Shown here piece by piece: positions 44,860-53,190 of a stretch of 64,000 nucleotides of DNA. Position numbers and translations under genes: made by a program. The stretch covers positions 3,385,501 through 3,449,500 of the forward strand of contig CP077096.1 in assembly GCA_014268975.2 (NCBI GenBank). The letters are read 5' to 3'. Numbering within the stretch: position 1 is the first letter of the stretch; the number at the start of each line of letters is the position of its first letter. Below the pieces are notes generated by a model. The model worked only from the letters and a program-made list of their open reading frames with translations, had not been told where the DNA came from and did no database searches. Source of the stretch: Pseudomonas wayambapalatensis. GTDB lineage: Bacteria; Pseudomonadota; Gammaproteobacteria; Pseudomonadales; Pseudomonadaceae.

Positions 44860-46479
44860 ATGGACCGTCTGCTCGATTCGCTGTTTCCCACCCCAGAAGA
44901 CATCCCCGAGGCCTGGCGCCTGGGCGAGCCGCTGGAGCAACGCGACTACCTGGTGGGCGGACAGCTCAGGCGTTGGGACGGGCCGCTGGCCACCGTGCGC
45001 AGCCCGGTGTGGCTCAAGCAAGGCGATGAAGAACGCCAGGTCATCCTCGGCAGCGCACCCTTGCTCGATGCCGACACCGCCCTCACCGCCCTCGATGCCG
45101 CGGTGCAGGCCTACGACAAGGGTCGCGGCGCGTGGCCGAACATGCGTGTTGCCGAGCGTATCGAGCATGTCGAAGCCTTCCTGGCGCGCATGCGCGAACA
45201 GCGCACGGCGGTGGTCAAGCTGCTGATGTGGGAGATCGGCAAGAACCTCAAGGACTCGGAAAAGGAGTTCGACCGCACCTGCGACTACATCGTCGATACC
45301 ATCAACGCCCTCAAGGACCTGGACCGCCGCTCCAGCCGCTTCGAGCTGGAACAGGGCACCCTCGGCCAGATCCGCCGCGCACCACTGGGGGTGGCGCTGT
45401 GCATGGGGCCATACAACTACCCGCTCAACGAAACCTTCACCACGCTGATCCCGGCGCTGATCATGGGCAACACGGTGGTGTTCAAGCCGGCCAAGTTCGG
45501 CGTGCTGCTGATCCGCCCGCTGCTCGAAGCCTTCCGCGACAGCTTCCCGCCGGGGGTGATCAACGTCATCTATGGCCGTGGCCGCGAGACGGTCAGCGCC
45601 CTGATGGCCAGCGGCAAGGTCGATGTGTTCGCCTTCATCGGCACGCACAAGGCCGCCAGCGACCTGAAAAAGCTCCACCCGCGCCCCCACCGCCTGCGTG
45701 CGGCGCTGGGCCTGGACGCCAAGAACCCAGGGATCGTGCTGCCCGAGGTGGACCTGGACAATGCCGTCGACGAAGCCTTGACCGGCGCCCTGTCGTTCAA
45801 CGGCCAGCGTTGCACGGCATTGAAGATCCTGTTCGTGCACGAGGATGTGGTCGAGCCGTTCCTCGAGAAATTCCAGCGCAAGCTTGCTGCGCTCAAGCCT
45901 GGCATGCCCTGGGAACCCGGCGTTGCACTGACGCCGCTGCCCGAGCCGGGCAAGGTCGACTACCTCGACGGCCTGGTCGCCGATGCGCAGGCCCACGGCG
46001 CCAAGGTCATCAACCCGGGCGGCGGCCAGAGCCGGGGATCGTTCTTCTACCCCGCCCTGCTGTACCCGGTGGCACCGTCGATGCGCGTCTATCACGAAGA
46101 GCAGTTCGGCCCGCTGGTGCCGGTGGTGCCCTACCGCGATCTGCAGACGGTGATCGACTATGTGCTCGACTCCGACTACGGCCAGCAGCTGAGCCTGTTC
46201 GGCAACGATCCGCAGACCGTCGGAGCGCTGGTCGATACCTTCGCCAACCAGGTCGGGCGCATCAACCTCAACGCCCAGTGCCAGCGCGGCCCAGACACCT
46301 ACCCGTTCAACGGCCGCAAGAACAGCGCAGAAGGTACGTTATCGGTGCATGACGCGTTGCGGGTATTCTCGATCCGTACCCTGGTGGCCACCAAGTTCCA
46401 GGAGGCCAACAAGACGCTGATCAGCGAGATCATCCGCAATCGCCAGTCCAGCTTCCTGACCACCGACTACATCTTCTAG
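44860..46479 (+). CDS. gapN: NADP-dependent non-phosphorylating glyceraldehyde-3-phosphate dehydrogenase
   Basis: A 539-residue aldehyde dehydrogenase: MGPYNYPLNETFTTLIPALIMGNTVVFKPAKFG (nucleotide and substrate site), FIGTHKAASDLKKLHP, Cys318 in NGQRCTALKILFVH (catalytic thiol) and EEQFGPLVPVVPY. The long N terminus (PTPEDIPEAWRLGEPLEQRDYLVGG) and C-terminal RNRQSSFLTTDYIF fit bacterial GapN. It makes 3-phosphoglycerate and NADPH directly. The position normally holding the general-base Glu (ELGGK) reads GLDAK, with Asp two residues on. Unlinked to its neighbours; GAGG lies upstream of the ATG. Confidence 0.85.
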   Translation: MDRLLDSLFPTPEDIPEAWRLGEPLEQRDYLVGGQLRRWDGPLATVRSPVWLKQGDEERQVILGSAPLLDADTALTALDAAVQAYDKGRGAWPNMRVAERIEHVEAFLARMREQRTAVVKLLMWEIGKNLKDSEKEFDRTCDYIVDTINALKDLDRRSSRFELEQGTLGQIRRAPLGVALCMGPYNYPLNETFTTLIPALIMGNTVVFKPAKFGVLLIRPLLEAFRDSFPPGVINVIYGRGRETVSALMASGKVDVFAFIGTHKAASDLKKLHPRPHRLRAALGLDAKNPGIVLPEVDLDNAVDEALTGALSFNGQRCTALKILFVHEDVVEPFLEKFQRKLAALKPGMPWEPGVALTPLPEPGKVDYLDGLVADAQAHGAKVINPGGGQSRGSFFYPALLYPVAPSMRVYHEEQFGPLVPVVPYRDLQTVIDYVLDSDYGQQLSLFGNDPQTVGALVDTFANQVGRINLNAQCQRGPDTYPFNGRKNSAEGTLSVHDALRVFSIRTLVATKFQEANKTLISEIIRNRQSSFLTTDYIF

Positions 46480-46579
46480 CCAGCAGGCGCTTAATCGGAA
46501 AACGGCATTTGCGCATTCGTCGAAACTGTACAAATATACAGCTTCGACGAATGACCACCTTCCAACGGAGGTATCCGCA

Positions 46580-47047
46580 ATGCCAGCCAAACCCATCCCC
46601 GAAGGCCAGCACAGCATCACGCCCTACCTGGGTATCAAGGATGCCGCCAAGGCCATTGCCTTCTATAAACAAGCCTTCGGCGCCGTCGAGATGTTTCGCC
46701 TCGACGGTCCCGACGGCCGCGTCGGTCATGCCGAGCTGAAAATCGGCGACTCCTCGCTGATGCTCGCCGATCCCTGCGACATGGACGGTGGCCTCACCGC
46801 CAGCCAGTCGCTGCCAGGGGCAGCCATCGGCTTGCACCTGTATGTCGAGGACTGCGACAAGGTCTATGCCCAGGCCGTCGCTGCCGGCGCCACGCCACTG
46901 CGAGAGGTACAGGACCAGTTCTACGGCGATCGCAGCGGTACCTTGAAAGACCCGTTCGGCAACCTCTGGTTCGTGTCCACCCACAAGGAAGACCTGAGCC
47001 CCGAAGAGATCCGCGCCCGCGCGGCCAAGCTGTTCGGCGGCAACTGA
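46580..47047 (+). CDS. VOC/glyoxalase-superfamily protein (PhnB/YdeO-like)
   Basis: A 155-residue single VOC protein: ITPYLGIKDAAKAIAFYKQAFGAVEMFRLDGPDGRVGHAELKIGDSSLMLAD and LHLYVEDCDKVYAQAVAAGATPLREVQDQFYGDRSGTLKDPFGNLWFVSTHKEDL, the standard beta-alpha-beta-beta-beta pairs of the PhnB-like subgroup. The His/Glu metal pattern is only partly present. CCAACGGAGG lies before the ATG. Substrate unknown; possibly a resistance or detoxification protein. Confidence 0.85.
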   Translation: MPAKPIPEGQHSITPYLGIKDAAKAIAFYKQAFGAVEMFRLDGPDGRVGHAELKIGDSSLMLADPCDMDGGLTASQSLPGAAIGLHLYVEDCDKVYAQAVAAGATPLREVQDQFYGDRSGTLKDPFGNLWFVSTHKEDLSPEEIRARAAKLFGGN

Positions 47048-47138
47048 ACGGGCGACGAGTCGCAGGCCGTGCGCTTGAAGTTGAAAGCGCCGCGGCTTTG
47101 CTTGAAGCTTGAGGCTTGTAGCTCGGAGCTGCTATTGA

Positions 47139-48326
47139 ATGCGAATCATCGAAAAGAACGGCGCGCAGGTGCGCACCCTCACACCGGCCGAAGAAGAACT
47201 ACTGGCCGGTTTTGCCAGTGCCACGCTGGTTGGCCCGCGCTTGCTGCAAGCCAACCAGTGGCTGATGAAGGTACGCAGCGCCAACCAATGGCTGGCCTGC
47301 GACTGCCGCAAGGATGCCCTGCCGGTGCTCAATGTTAGCCTCAACGGCAACACCGGCACCTTGTTCCTGCGCAACAACCCCGACACCCCCGAGCATGCCC
47401 CCGGCTGCCCCTTCACCAAGGACGAGCGCGAAGCCATCGAGCGCAGCGAGGATGTGCCGCCGCCTGCAGCCTGGCTGCCACCCGACACGCCGCTGCGTCT
47501 GCTCGGCGACTTCCGTCGCGCCAGCGCAGGTAATGGAGCAGGCGGTGAAACCGCGGAGCGCCGTGAGCAACAGCGGCTGCTGTCACTGTTGCTGACCTGG
47601 ATCGAGGCCAGCGGCCTGAACGTCTACGCCACGCACCTGAAAAAAGACCTCACCGCACAGTTCGCCGAACTGCGCGGTGTCGCTGGCCGCTATCCGCTGC
47701 TCGAGCGAGTTCCGGCCAGCAACTATCTGGAAACGCGCCTGGACATGAAGCACATGATGATGCTCAAGGCGCGCCTGCGTGAATCCACCGTATTCGGCAA
47801 CCACCGTCGCCACGGCCTGTTGCTGGACTGCGTCGAGCAGATCAAGGGCCGCAAGCTGTTCAACGCCCGCAGCGAGGACGGCTTCGACTTCCAGGGCCAT
47901 CACCTGCTCTGGGGCGGCAGCAAGACCGGCGGCCCGCTATTGGCCCTGGCGCTGTACTCGCCCACCACTGCCGGTAGTCATTACTACGAACTGATCCATG
48001 TCGCCAGCGTACCGGTGCTGTCACGTGTGCACTTGTTCCCGGTATACCGCGACGAGGAACGCGAGCCGCTGAAAGCCTTGGTCTCGCTGATCGACTGGAT
48101 GGCGAGCAAGGGGGTGAAAGTGCTGATGCGCCGCCCGGTGATCGGTGGCGAGGTGATGGACGAGCTGGTGCTGACCTCCGACCAGGACCGCGTGCTGTCG
48201 GTGTCACTGCTGGAAAAACCGCTCGGGCCGGAGCCCGATACGGATAATTTCAAGCGCTACGCAGACTTCAAGAGCCCGGAAACCTTTCGCAAGTATGTGG
48301 CGGGGTTCTTCATGCGTGAGCGTTAG
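47139..48326 (+). CDS. Unrecognised 395-residue protein with N-terminal Cys cluster
   Basis: I do not recognise the family with confidence. The protein is soluble, has no signal peptide and starts MRIIEKNGAQVRTLTPAEEELL. An N-terminal part (residues 45-90) has CDCRKD... TGTLFLRNNPDTPEHAPGCPF, a pattern like the RxxPxTxxHxxxC segment I recall in DUF1173-type proteins. The C-terminal half has GRKLFNARSEDGFDFQGHHLLWGGSKTGGPLLALALY and VLMRRPVIGGEVMDELVLTSDQDRVLSVSL. It is flanked by 90 bases of GCTTGAAG-like repeats upstream and an AT-richer gap downstream. The frame and codon use look like a real gene. Confidence 0.75.
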   Translation: MRIIEKNGAQVRTLTPAEEELLAGFASATLVGPRLLQANQWLMKVRSANQWLACDCRKDALPVLNVSLNGNTGTLFLRNNPDTPEHAPGCPFTKDEREAIERSEDVPPPAAWLPPDTPLRLLGDFRRASAGNGAGGETAERREQQRLLSLLLTWIEASGLNVYATHLKKDLTAQFAELRGVAGRYPLLERVPASNYLETRLDMKHMMMLKARLRESTVFGNHRRHGLLLDCVEQIKGRKLFNARSEDGFDFQGHHLLWGGSKTGGPLLALALYSPTTAGSHYYELIHVASVPVLSRVHLFPVYRDEEREPLKALVSLIDWMASKGVKVLMRRPVIGGEVMDELVLTSDQDRVLSVSLLEKPLGPEPDTDNFKRYADFKSPETFRKYVAGFFMRER

Positions 48327-48609
48327 GTTTTGTACAAGAAGAAGAGGCATCCTTCGTTGAGGGAGTCACCGCCACGCCTACAGAACTTTTCCTGCAGAGC
48401 CGAGGGTCTACAGGGCGATAAGGGACGAGCAAGGGCCCTGTATGAGCTTAACGCTTACAGAAACAGCCAATAACACCTATAAAAAACGCTCCCCTGCCGA
48501 ACGCTTGAAACTACCCGAACCTTTCCAGCAACTGATAAAAATGCCAGTACCCTGGCTATTTTCATGGATCTATAGTGCGGTTTCATCCAGCGCTTAGAGA
48601 AACGCCGCC
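48327..48609. other. AT-richer gap upstream of the lipoprotein gene, with a possible small ORF
   Basis: 283 bases with clearly lower GC than the surroundings. They hold one 51-codon ORF on the plus strand (ATG 48442 to stop 48597; starts MSLTLTETANNTYKKR, ends SWIYSAVSSSA) with AAGGG seven bases upstream. I do not recognise the peptide and it may be spurious. No terminator or tRNA fragment was recognised. Confidence 0.35.
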
Positions 48610-49536
48610 ATGAGAACTTTTCTTCCGTTTACCCTTGCCGTCATGATTGCTGCCTGCGCGAAAACTCCTGAACTTTCCCCACCCATGCCCACACGCTCTT
48701 CCAGCCCGTCAATAACCCAAGAGACTTTGAAGGTGCTGGACACGAACGCGGAAAATGCACTGCAAAAAATTGATCGGTGGTTTCGAGATAGCCGAATCGA
48801 TTGTGGGTCATCGCAACGCCCTGCCTTTCTTTGCAGTGGTGTATTGATACGCGTGACTCAGAGTTACCAGTCCTTCGATCCATGGGAGCCAAGTCCCCGC
48901 TCGATTTCCAGGCAAGGTGTTTCGGCATCCTGGCTTCGACAGGATTCCCCTATCTACAGCACGTTTAAGTTCCGCAACGGCTTCATACTCTATCCGGTCA
49001 TGGAACGACCTGCAGGGAAGGCGCAAATTCACGTGAAATGTACGTTCCCCCGTGATGCAGCGACTGATAACAGGATGCCAGCCTGCTCTGAGTACGCCGG
49101 TTATCCGGCAAGCAAACCCTGCAATGAGCAAGGCATCAACACTGCAGAAGATTGGAAGCGTCATTACGATCAGATGGGTAAGACCAACCGTATTTGTGGC
49201 TGGAATGTAAGCGCGGGTATTACTACCTCTGCCGATCGTTTCTACCAGAGTATTCGTGCACGTTCATTGCTCGCCAGAGAAGGGCAATGGAATGAATGGA
49301 ACGAGCTGATTCTGGAGCCGTGGCACAACATCAATTCAGCAACACTGCCCCTGCTGGCATTCTTTTACCAGGCGGGGAATATGGATGCGCTGAATAAAGC
49401 CAACCATGACCAACAGCGTTACTACCAAAAGTACGGCCAGTATTTACCTGTCGTCAGTCTTTCCTATTCGACAACCCGCGGGCTTGTGGCTCACTACAAT
49501 CCTGATGAGCAAGGTCTTCGTCAACAAACTCAATAA
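48610..49536 (+). CDS. Halovibrin-like lipoprotein, single-domain
   Basis: A 308-residue lipoprotein (LAVMIAAC, Cys near 16) with one copy of the module duplicated in the gene at 34089: CGSSQRPAFLCSGVLIR, FDPWEPSPRSISRQGVSASWLRQD, NGFILYPV, a cysteine stretch (KCTFPRD... MPACSEYAGYPASKPCNEQGINTAEDWKRHY... CGWNV) and LPLLAFFYQAGN... QQRYYQKYGQYLPVVSL. The gene has far lower GC (near 50%) than neighbours, suggesting recent acquisition. The halovibrin name is remembered, not searched; ADP-ribosyl or NAD activity is unproven. Confidence 0.6.
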   Translation: MRTFLPFTLAVMIAACAKTPELSPPMPTRSSSPSITQETLKVLDTNAENALQKIDRWFRDSRIDCGSSQRPAFLCSGVLIRVTQSYQSFDPWEPSPRSISRQGVSASWLRQDSPIYSTFKFRNGFILYPVMERPAGKAQIHVKCTFPRDAATDNRMPACSEYAGYPASKPCNEQGINTAEDWKRHYDQMGKTNRICGWNVSAGITTSADRFYQSIRARSLLAREGQWNEWNELILEPWHNINSATLPLLAFFYQAGNMDALNKANHDQQRYYQKYGQYLPVVSLSYSTTRGLVAHYNPDEQGLRQQTQ

Positions 49537-49596
49537 CCACAGATGGCAAAGCACTCCTGCCAGACCGCGCAACAGTGCTTTGCCAAAAGTCTCGCG

Positions 49597-50745
49597 TCAG
49601 AACGCCGCCTCGAAAATCGCCTCGATCTCGGCCTGGCTGGCACTACGCGGGTTGGTCAGCCCGCAGGCGTCCTTCAACGCATTGGCCGCCAATACCGGCA
49701 CATCCTCACGCTTGGCCCCCAGCTCTGCCAGGCCCGCCGGGATCCCTACCGCCACGGCCAGATGCTCGATCGCCGAGATCGCCGCTCCCGCGCCCTGCTC
49801 TGCCGTCAGCCCGCACACCTTCACACCCATGGCCTTGGCCACATCGCGCAGGCGCGCGGCGCTGACCTGGGCATTGAAGCGCTGCACATGCGGCAACAAC
49901 ACCGCGTTGCAGACCCCATGCGGCAGGTCGTAGTAGCCACCGAGCTGATGCGCCATGGCATGCACATAACCCAGCGAGGCATTGTTGAAGGCCATGCCGG
50001 CGAGGAACTGGGCGTACGCCATGTTCTCCCGGGCTTGCAAGTCCTGGCCGTCGGCAACCGCCTGGCGCAGGTTGTCGTTGATCAAGGTGATGGCCTTGAG
50101 TGCACAGGCGTCGGTGATCGGGTTGGCGGCCGTGGAAACATAGGCCTCGATGGCGTGGGTCAGCGCGTCCATACCGGTGGCGGCGGTCAGGCCCTTTGGC
50201 ATGCCGACCATCAGTGCCGGGTCGTTGACCGACAGGATCGGCGTGACATTACGGTCGACGATGGCCATTTTCACGTGGCGCGATTCGTCGGTGATGATGC
50301 AGAAACGGGTCATCTCGCTGGCCGTGCCGGCCGTGGTGTTGATGGCGATCAGCGGCAGTTGCGGCTTGGCCGAACGGTCCACGCCTTCATAGTCGCGAAT
50401 ATGCCCACCGTTGGTGGCGCACAGGGCGATACCCTTGGCGCAGTCATGGGGCGAGCCACCACCGAGCGAGATCACGCAATCGCAGCGTTCACGCTGCAAC
50501 AGCGCCAGGCCCGCCTCGACGTTGGCAATGCTCGGGTTGGGCTTGGCACCGTCGAAGATCGTCGAGTCGATGTCGCGCTCGGCCAGCAACCCGGCGATGC
50601 GCTGGGCAACCCCGGCCCTGGACAGGCCTTCGTCAGTCACGATCAACGCCTTGCGCAAGCCGTAGCCGGCAATCGCCGCCATGGCTTCGTCCAGGCAATC
50701 GAGGCCCATGATGTTGACGGGTGGAATGAAGAAGGTGCTGCTCAT
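49597..50745 (-). CDS. yiaY: Iron-containing alcohol dehydrogenase (YiaY-like)
   Basis: A 382-residue group [39 protein letters not shown] (NAD site), [17 protein letters not shown] (substrate/NAD loop) and the iron ligands in [13 protein letters not shown] (D/H) and [28 protein letters not shown] (two His). It interconverts alcohols and aldehydes with NAD(H). Single gene, GAGAGGAT before ATG; transcribed towards the halovibrin-like gene. Confidence 0.9.
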   Translation of the reverse strand: MSSTFFIPPVNIMGLDCLDEAMAAIAGYGLRKALIVTDEGLSRAGVAQRIAGLLAERDIDSTIFDGAKPNPSIANVEAGLALLQRERCDCVISLGGGSPHDCAKGIALCATNGGHIRDYEGVDRSAKPQLPLIAINTTAGTASEMTRFCIITDESRHVKMAIVDRNVTPILSVNDPALMVGMPKGLTAATGMDALTHAIEAYVSTAANPITDACALKAITLINDNLRQAVADGQDLQARENMAYAQFLAGMAFNNASLGYVHAMAHQLGGYYDLPHGVCNAVLLPHVQRFNAQVSAARLRDVAKAMGVKVCGLTAEQGAGAAISAIEHLAVAVGIPAGLAELGAKREDVPVLAANALKDACGLTNPRSASQAEIEAIFEAAF

Positions 50746-50880
50746 GGCCGAGATCCTCTCAGGTTATTGTCTGTCTACCTTCGAGGATCTGCCCGAACTG
50801 CCGCACGCATGTTGATCCAGGACAAGCCGCCGTGACTGAACGGTCGACATCGCAGACAATCCGCGATGAGCGGCACTCGC

Positions 50881-52443
50881 TCAGCCCAGAAACAGCCGAT
50901 ACGCCGGATTGTCCGTCTCATCCCAGTAGCGATAGCCCATGGCCTGCAGCGTCTGTGGCATGAGGGCCTGTTCGTCGGCCGGCACCTCCAGCGCAGCGAA
51001 CACCCGGGCCTCGGCAGCGCCATGGTTGCGGTAGTGGAACAGGCTGATGTTCCAGTTCTGGCCCAGACGCTCTAGAAAGCCCAGCAACGCGCCTGGGCGC
51101 TCAGGAAACTCGAAACGCAGCACCCGCTCGTCGGCGCCTGGCGCTGCATGGCCGCCGACGGTGTGGCGCACATGCAGCTTGGCCAGTTCGTTGTCAGTCA
51201 GGTCGAGTACCTCGTAGCCCTGTGCACGCAAGCTGTCCAGCAGGCCCTCGCGCGGGTCGTGCTGTGGATGGGTCTGTACGCCGACGAACAGCCGGGCTTC
51301 CTTGCCCCGGTGGTAGCGGTAGTTGAACTCGGTTACCTGGCGCTTGCCCAGGGCCTGGCAGAACGCGCGAAAACTCCCCGGCCGCTCGGGGATGGTGACC
51401 GCGATCACCGCCTCACGCTGCTCGCCGAGCTCGGCACGCTCGGCCACATGGCGCAGGCGGTCGAAATTGATGTTGGCCCCGGAGTCGATGGCGACCAGGG
51501 TCTGCCCACGAACGCCATCACGCGCCACGTACTTCTTGATCCCGGCCACGGCCAGCGCACCGGAAGGTTCGGTGATCGAGCGGGTATCGTCGTAGATATC
51601 CTTGATCGCTGCGCACAACTCATCGCTGCTGACGGTGATCACTTCATCGACGAAATGCCGGCACAACTCGAAGCAATGGGCACCGACCTGGGCCACCGCC
51701 ACACCGTCGGCGAAGGTGCCGACCTGCGCCAGTACCACTCGCTCGCCAGCGGCCAGGGCGGCCTGCAGGCAGTTGGAATCCTCGGGCTCGACACCAATCA
51801 CCTTGACCTGCGGACGCAGGTACTTCACGTAGGCCGCGATACCCGCGATCAGGCCACCGCCACCGACCGGGACGAAGATCGCATCCAGGGCGCCCGGGTG
51901 TTGGCGCAGGATCTCCATGGCCACGGTGCCCTGCCCGGCGATCACGTCCGGATCGTCGAATGGCGGGACGAAGGTCGCTCCCTGGCGGTCGGCCAGTTGC
52001 AGCGCATGGGCCAAGGCATGGGGGAAGCTTTCGCCATGCAGCACCACGTTGCCGCCGCGCGAGCGCACACCGGCGATCTTCAGTTCAGGGGTGGTGGTGG
52101 GCATGACGATGGTCGCCGTCATACCCAGGTGCGAAGCAGCCAGCGCCACGCCCTGGGCATGGTTGCCGGCGGAAGCGGTGATCACGCCACGCTCGCGCTG
52201 GACCTGGGACAGGCGCGACAGCCGGGTATAGGCACCGCGGATCTTGAACGAGAAGGTCGGTTGCAGGTCTTCGCGCTTGAGCAACACCTGGTTGCCGAGG
52301 CTGCTCGACAGCGCCGGGGCCGCCTGCAGCGGGGTTTCGATGGCCAGGTCGTACACGGGCGCTGCAAGAATGCGCCGCACCTGCTCCGACAGCAGTTGCT
52401 GGGGCGTGACGGGGGAACGGGGGCTGACGCTCAGATTGCTCAT
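50881..52443 (-). CDS. ilvA: Biosynthetic threonine ammonia-lyase
   Basis: A 520-residue PLP enzyme converting threonine to 2-oxobutanoate, first step of isoleucine synthesis. SFKIRGAYTRL contains the PLP lysine, TASAGNHAQGVALAA and PVGGGGLIAGIAAYVK the phosphate-binding loops, and two C-terminal ACT-like domains (EREAVIAVTIPERPGSFRAFCQALG and ERVLRFEFPERPGALLGFLERLG) mediate Ile feedback. A 5' leader with an Ile-rich peptide, terminator and an SD-blocking hairpin precedes it (52444-52598). ATG 52443 has AGGAGTC four bases upstream. Confidence 0.95.
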   Translation of the reverse strand: MSNLSVSPRSPVTPQQLLSEQVRRILAAPVYDLAIETPLQAAPALSSSLGNQVLLKREDLQPTFSFKIRGAYTRLSRLSQVQRERGVITASAGNHAQGVALAASHLGMTATIVMPTTTPELKIAGVRSRGGNVVLHGESFPHALAHALQLADRQGATFVPPFDDPDVIAGQGTVAMEILRQHPGALDAIFVPVGGGGLIAGIAAYVKYLRPQVKVIGVEPEDSNCLQAALAAGERVVLAQVGTFADGVAVAQVGAHCFELCRHFVDEVITVSSDELCAAIKDIYDDTRSITEPSGALAVAGIKKYVARDGVRGQTLVAIDSGANINFDRLRHVAERAELGEQREAVIAVTIPERPGSFRAFCQALGKRQVTEFNYRYHRGKEARLFVGVQTHPQHDPREGLLDSLRAQGYEVLDLTDNELAKLHVRHTVGGHAAPGADERVLRFEFPERPGALLGFLERLGQNWNISLFHYRNHGAAEARVFAALEVPADEQALMPQTLQAMGYRYWDETDNPAYRLFLG

Positions 52444-52447
52444 CGAT

Positions 52448-52479
52448 GACTCCTGGGGGTTTGCAGATGCCCAGGAGTC
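52448..52479 (-). promoter_or_regulatory. Hairpin sequestering the ilvA ribosome binding site
   Basis: GACTCCTGGG (52448-52457) and CCCAGGAGTC (52470-52479) are a perfect 10-base inverted repeat with a 12-base loop. In the mRNA the proximal arm contains the ilvA Shine-Dalgarno AGGAGTC, so this fold would hide it. It follows directly on the terminator. Confidence 0.7.
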
Positions 52480-52484
52480 GAGAA

Positions 52485-52511
52485 GAAAAAACCCGCCTCC
52501 AGGGCGGGTTT
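52485..52511 (-). terminator. ilvA attenuator terminator
   Basis: In mRNA sense AAACCCGCC-CTGGA-GGCGGGTTT forms a nine-base GC-rich stem (52489-52511) followed by a T run, between the leader peptide stop and ilvA. Its 5' arm CCCGCC is also complementary to GGCGGG at the end of the leader coding region (52531-52536), so an antiterminator can form. Confidence 0.82.
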
Positions 52512-52526
52512 CGGTGCCAGTGCGCG

Positions 52527-52598
52527 CTAGCCCGCCAATCCGATAATGGCGGTAATAATAATCAGGCCGAAGGTGCGCACAGGCGAGTAGGTATTCAT
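52527..52598 (-). CDS. ilvA leader peptide (attenuator, 23 residues)
   Basis: ATG 52598 to TAG 52527 encodes MNTYSPVRTFG followed by L-I-I-I-T-A-I-I-G-L-A-G: five Ile codons in seven positions. The last codons (GCG GGC) overlap the GGCGGG that can pair with the terminator 5' arm. Ribosome stalling at the Ile codons would leave GGCGGG free to form the antiterminator; translation to the stop would mask it and allow termination. This is the classic amino-acid attenuation layout. No clear SD precedes the ATG, so start may be near-leaderless. Confidence 0.78.
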   Translation of the reverse strand: MNTYSPVRTFGLIIITAIIGLAG

Positions 52599-52608
52599 GG
52601 TGCAGGAA

Positions 52609-52636
52609 CTTATCCCGCCAAACCGTAGGAAGTCAA
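52609..52636 (-). promoter_or_regulatory. Candidate ilvA promoter
   Basis: Minus strand TTGACT (52636-52631) and GATAAG (52614-52609) with a 16-base spacer. Transcription would start only a few bases before the leader ATG at 52598. It sits just beyond the 3' end of the PACE gene. The -10 matches four of six consensus bases. Confidence 0.4.
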
Positions 52637-52639
52637 CAT

Positions 52640-53074
52640 TCAGCAACGCGCCTGTTGCTGTGCCGACAGCGGCACGTCGAAGACCTTGTCAAAGCCCCAC
52701 TGGAAGACGAAGGCATAGACGAAGAAGAACACGAACAGTGCCAGGTTGGTGAGCAACGCGCTCCACAGGCTGATATCCAGCCAGAACGCCACCAGCGGCA
52801 GCAGGATCAACACCAGGCCGCCCTCGAAACCCAGGGCGTGCAGCAGGCGTCGGAACCAGGTGCGGGTACGCTGCGCCTGGCGTGCTTCCCAGCGCTCGAA
52901 CGCCCAGTTGTAGCCCATGTTCCAGCTCATGGCGATACCCGACATTAGGATCGAAAGTATCGTCGAATGGGCCATGCCGGCGTCGAACATCAGCGACAGC
53001 GCAGGCGCCACGCACGCCACGGCGATGACTTCGTAGAGGATGGCCTGGACGACCTTGCGGGCCTTGCCTTGCAT
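52640..53074 (-). CDS. PACE-family multidrug/biocide efflux transporter
   Basis: A 144-residue protein with four membrane helices arranged as two bacterial transmembrane pair (BTP) repeats: KVVQAILYEVIAVACVAPALSLMF / STILSILMSGIAMSWNMGYNWAFERWE and RLLHALGFEGGLVLILLPLVAFWLDISLW / NLALFVFFFVYAFVFQWGFDKVF. The conserved E in YEVIAV, W-N-x-x-x-N-W-x-F-E and F-E-x-G motifs are those of AceI-like pumps that expel chlorhexidine and similar compounds. A divergent MFS gene lies upstream; no LysR regulator adjoins it. Confidence 0.9.
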   Translation of the reverse strand: MQGKARKVVQAILYEVIAVACVAPALSLMFDAGMAHSTILSILMSGIAMSWNMGYNWAFERWEARQAQRTRTWFRRLLHALGFEGGLVLILLPLVAFWLDISLWSALLTNLALFVFFFVYAFVFQWGFDKVFDVPLSAQQQARC

Positions 53075-53190
53075 GGGGCACTCCTTGGCGGAAACGGAAG
53101 GAGACGGTACGCCGGTTCAGGCACCGGTTCAAGCACAGGAATCGTGTGGAAAAATCGTTAGGCTGCTTTCTTTTACCCCTCGAGCCAGCC

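Noticed and set aside
47048..47138. GCTTGAAGCTTGAGGCTTGTAGCT-like short repeats suggesting an attachment site or tRNA fragment
   Set aside because: Only loose low-complexity similarity among copies; no tRNA fold, integrase or direct-repeat partner.
53112..53134. Direct CCGGTTCA repeats in the PACE-MFS divergent region
   Set aside because: Only two short copies and no regulator nearby, so not listed as an operator.
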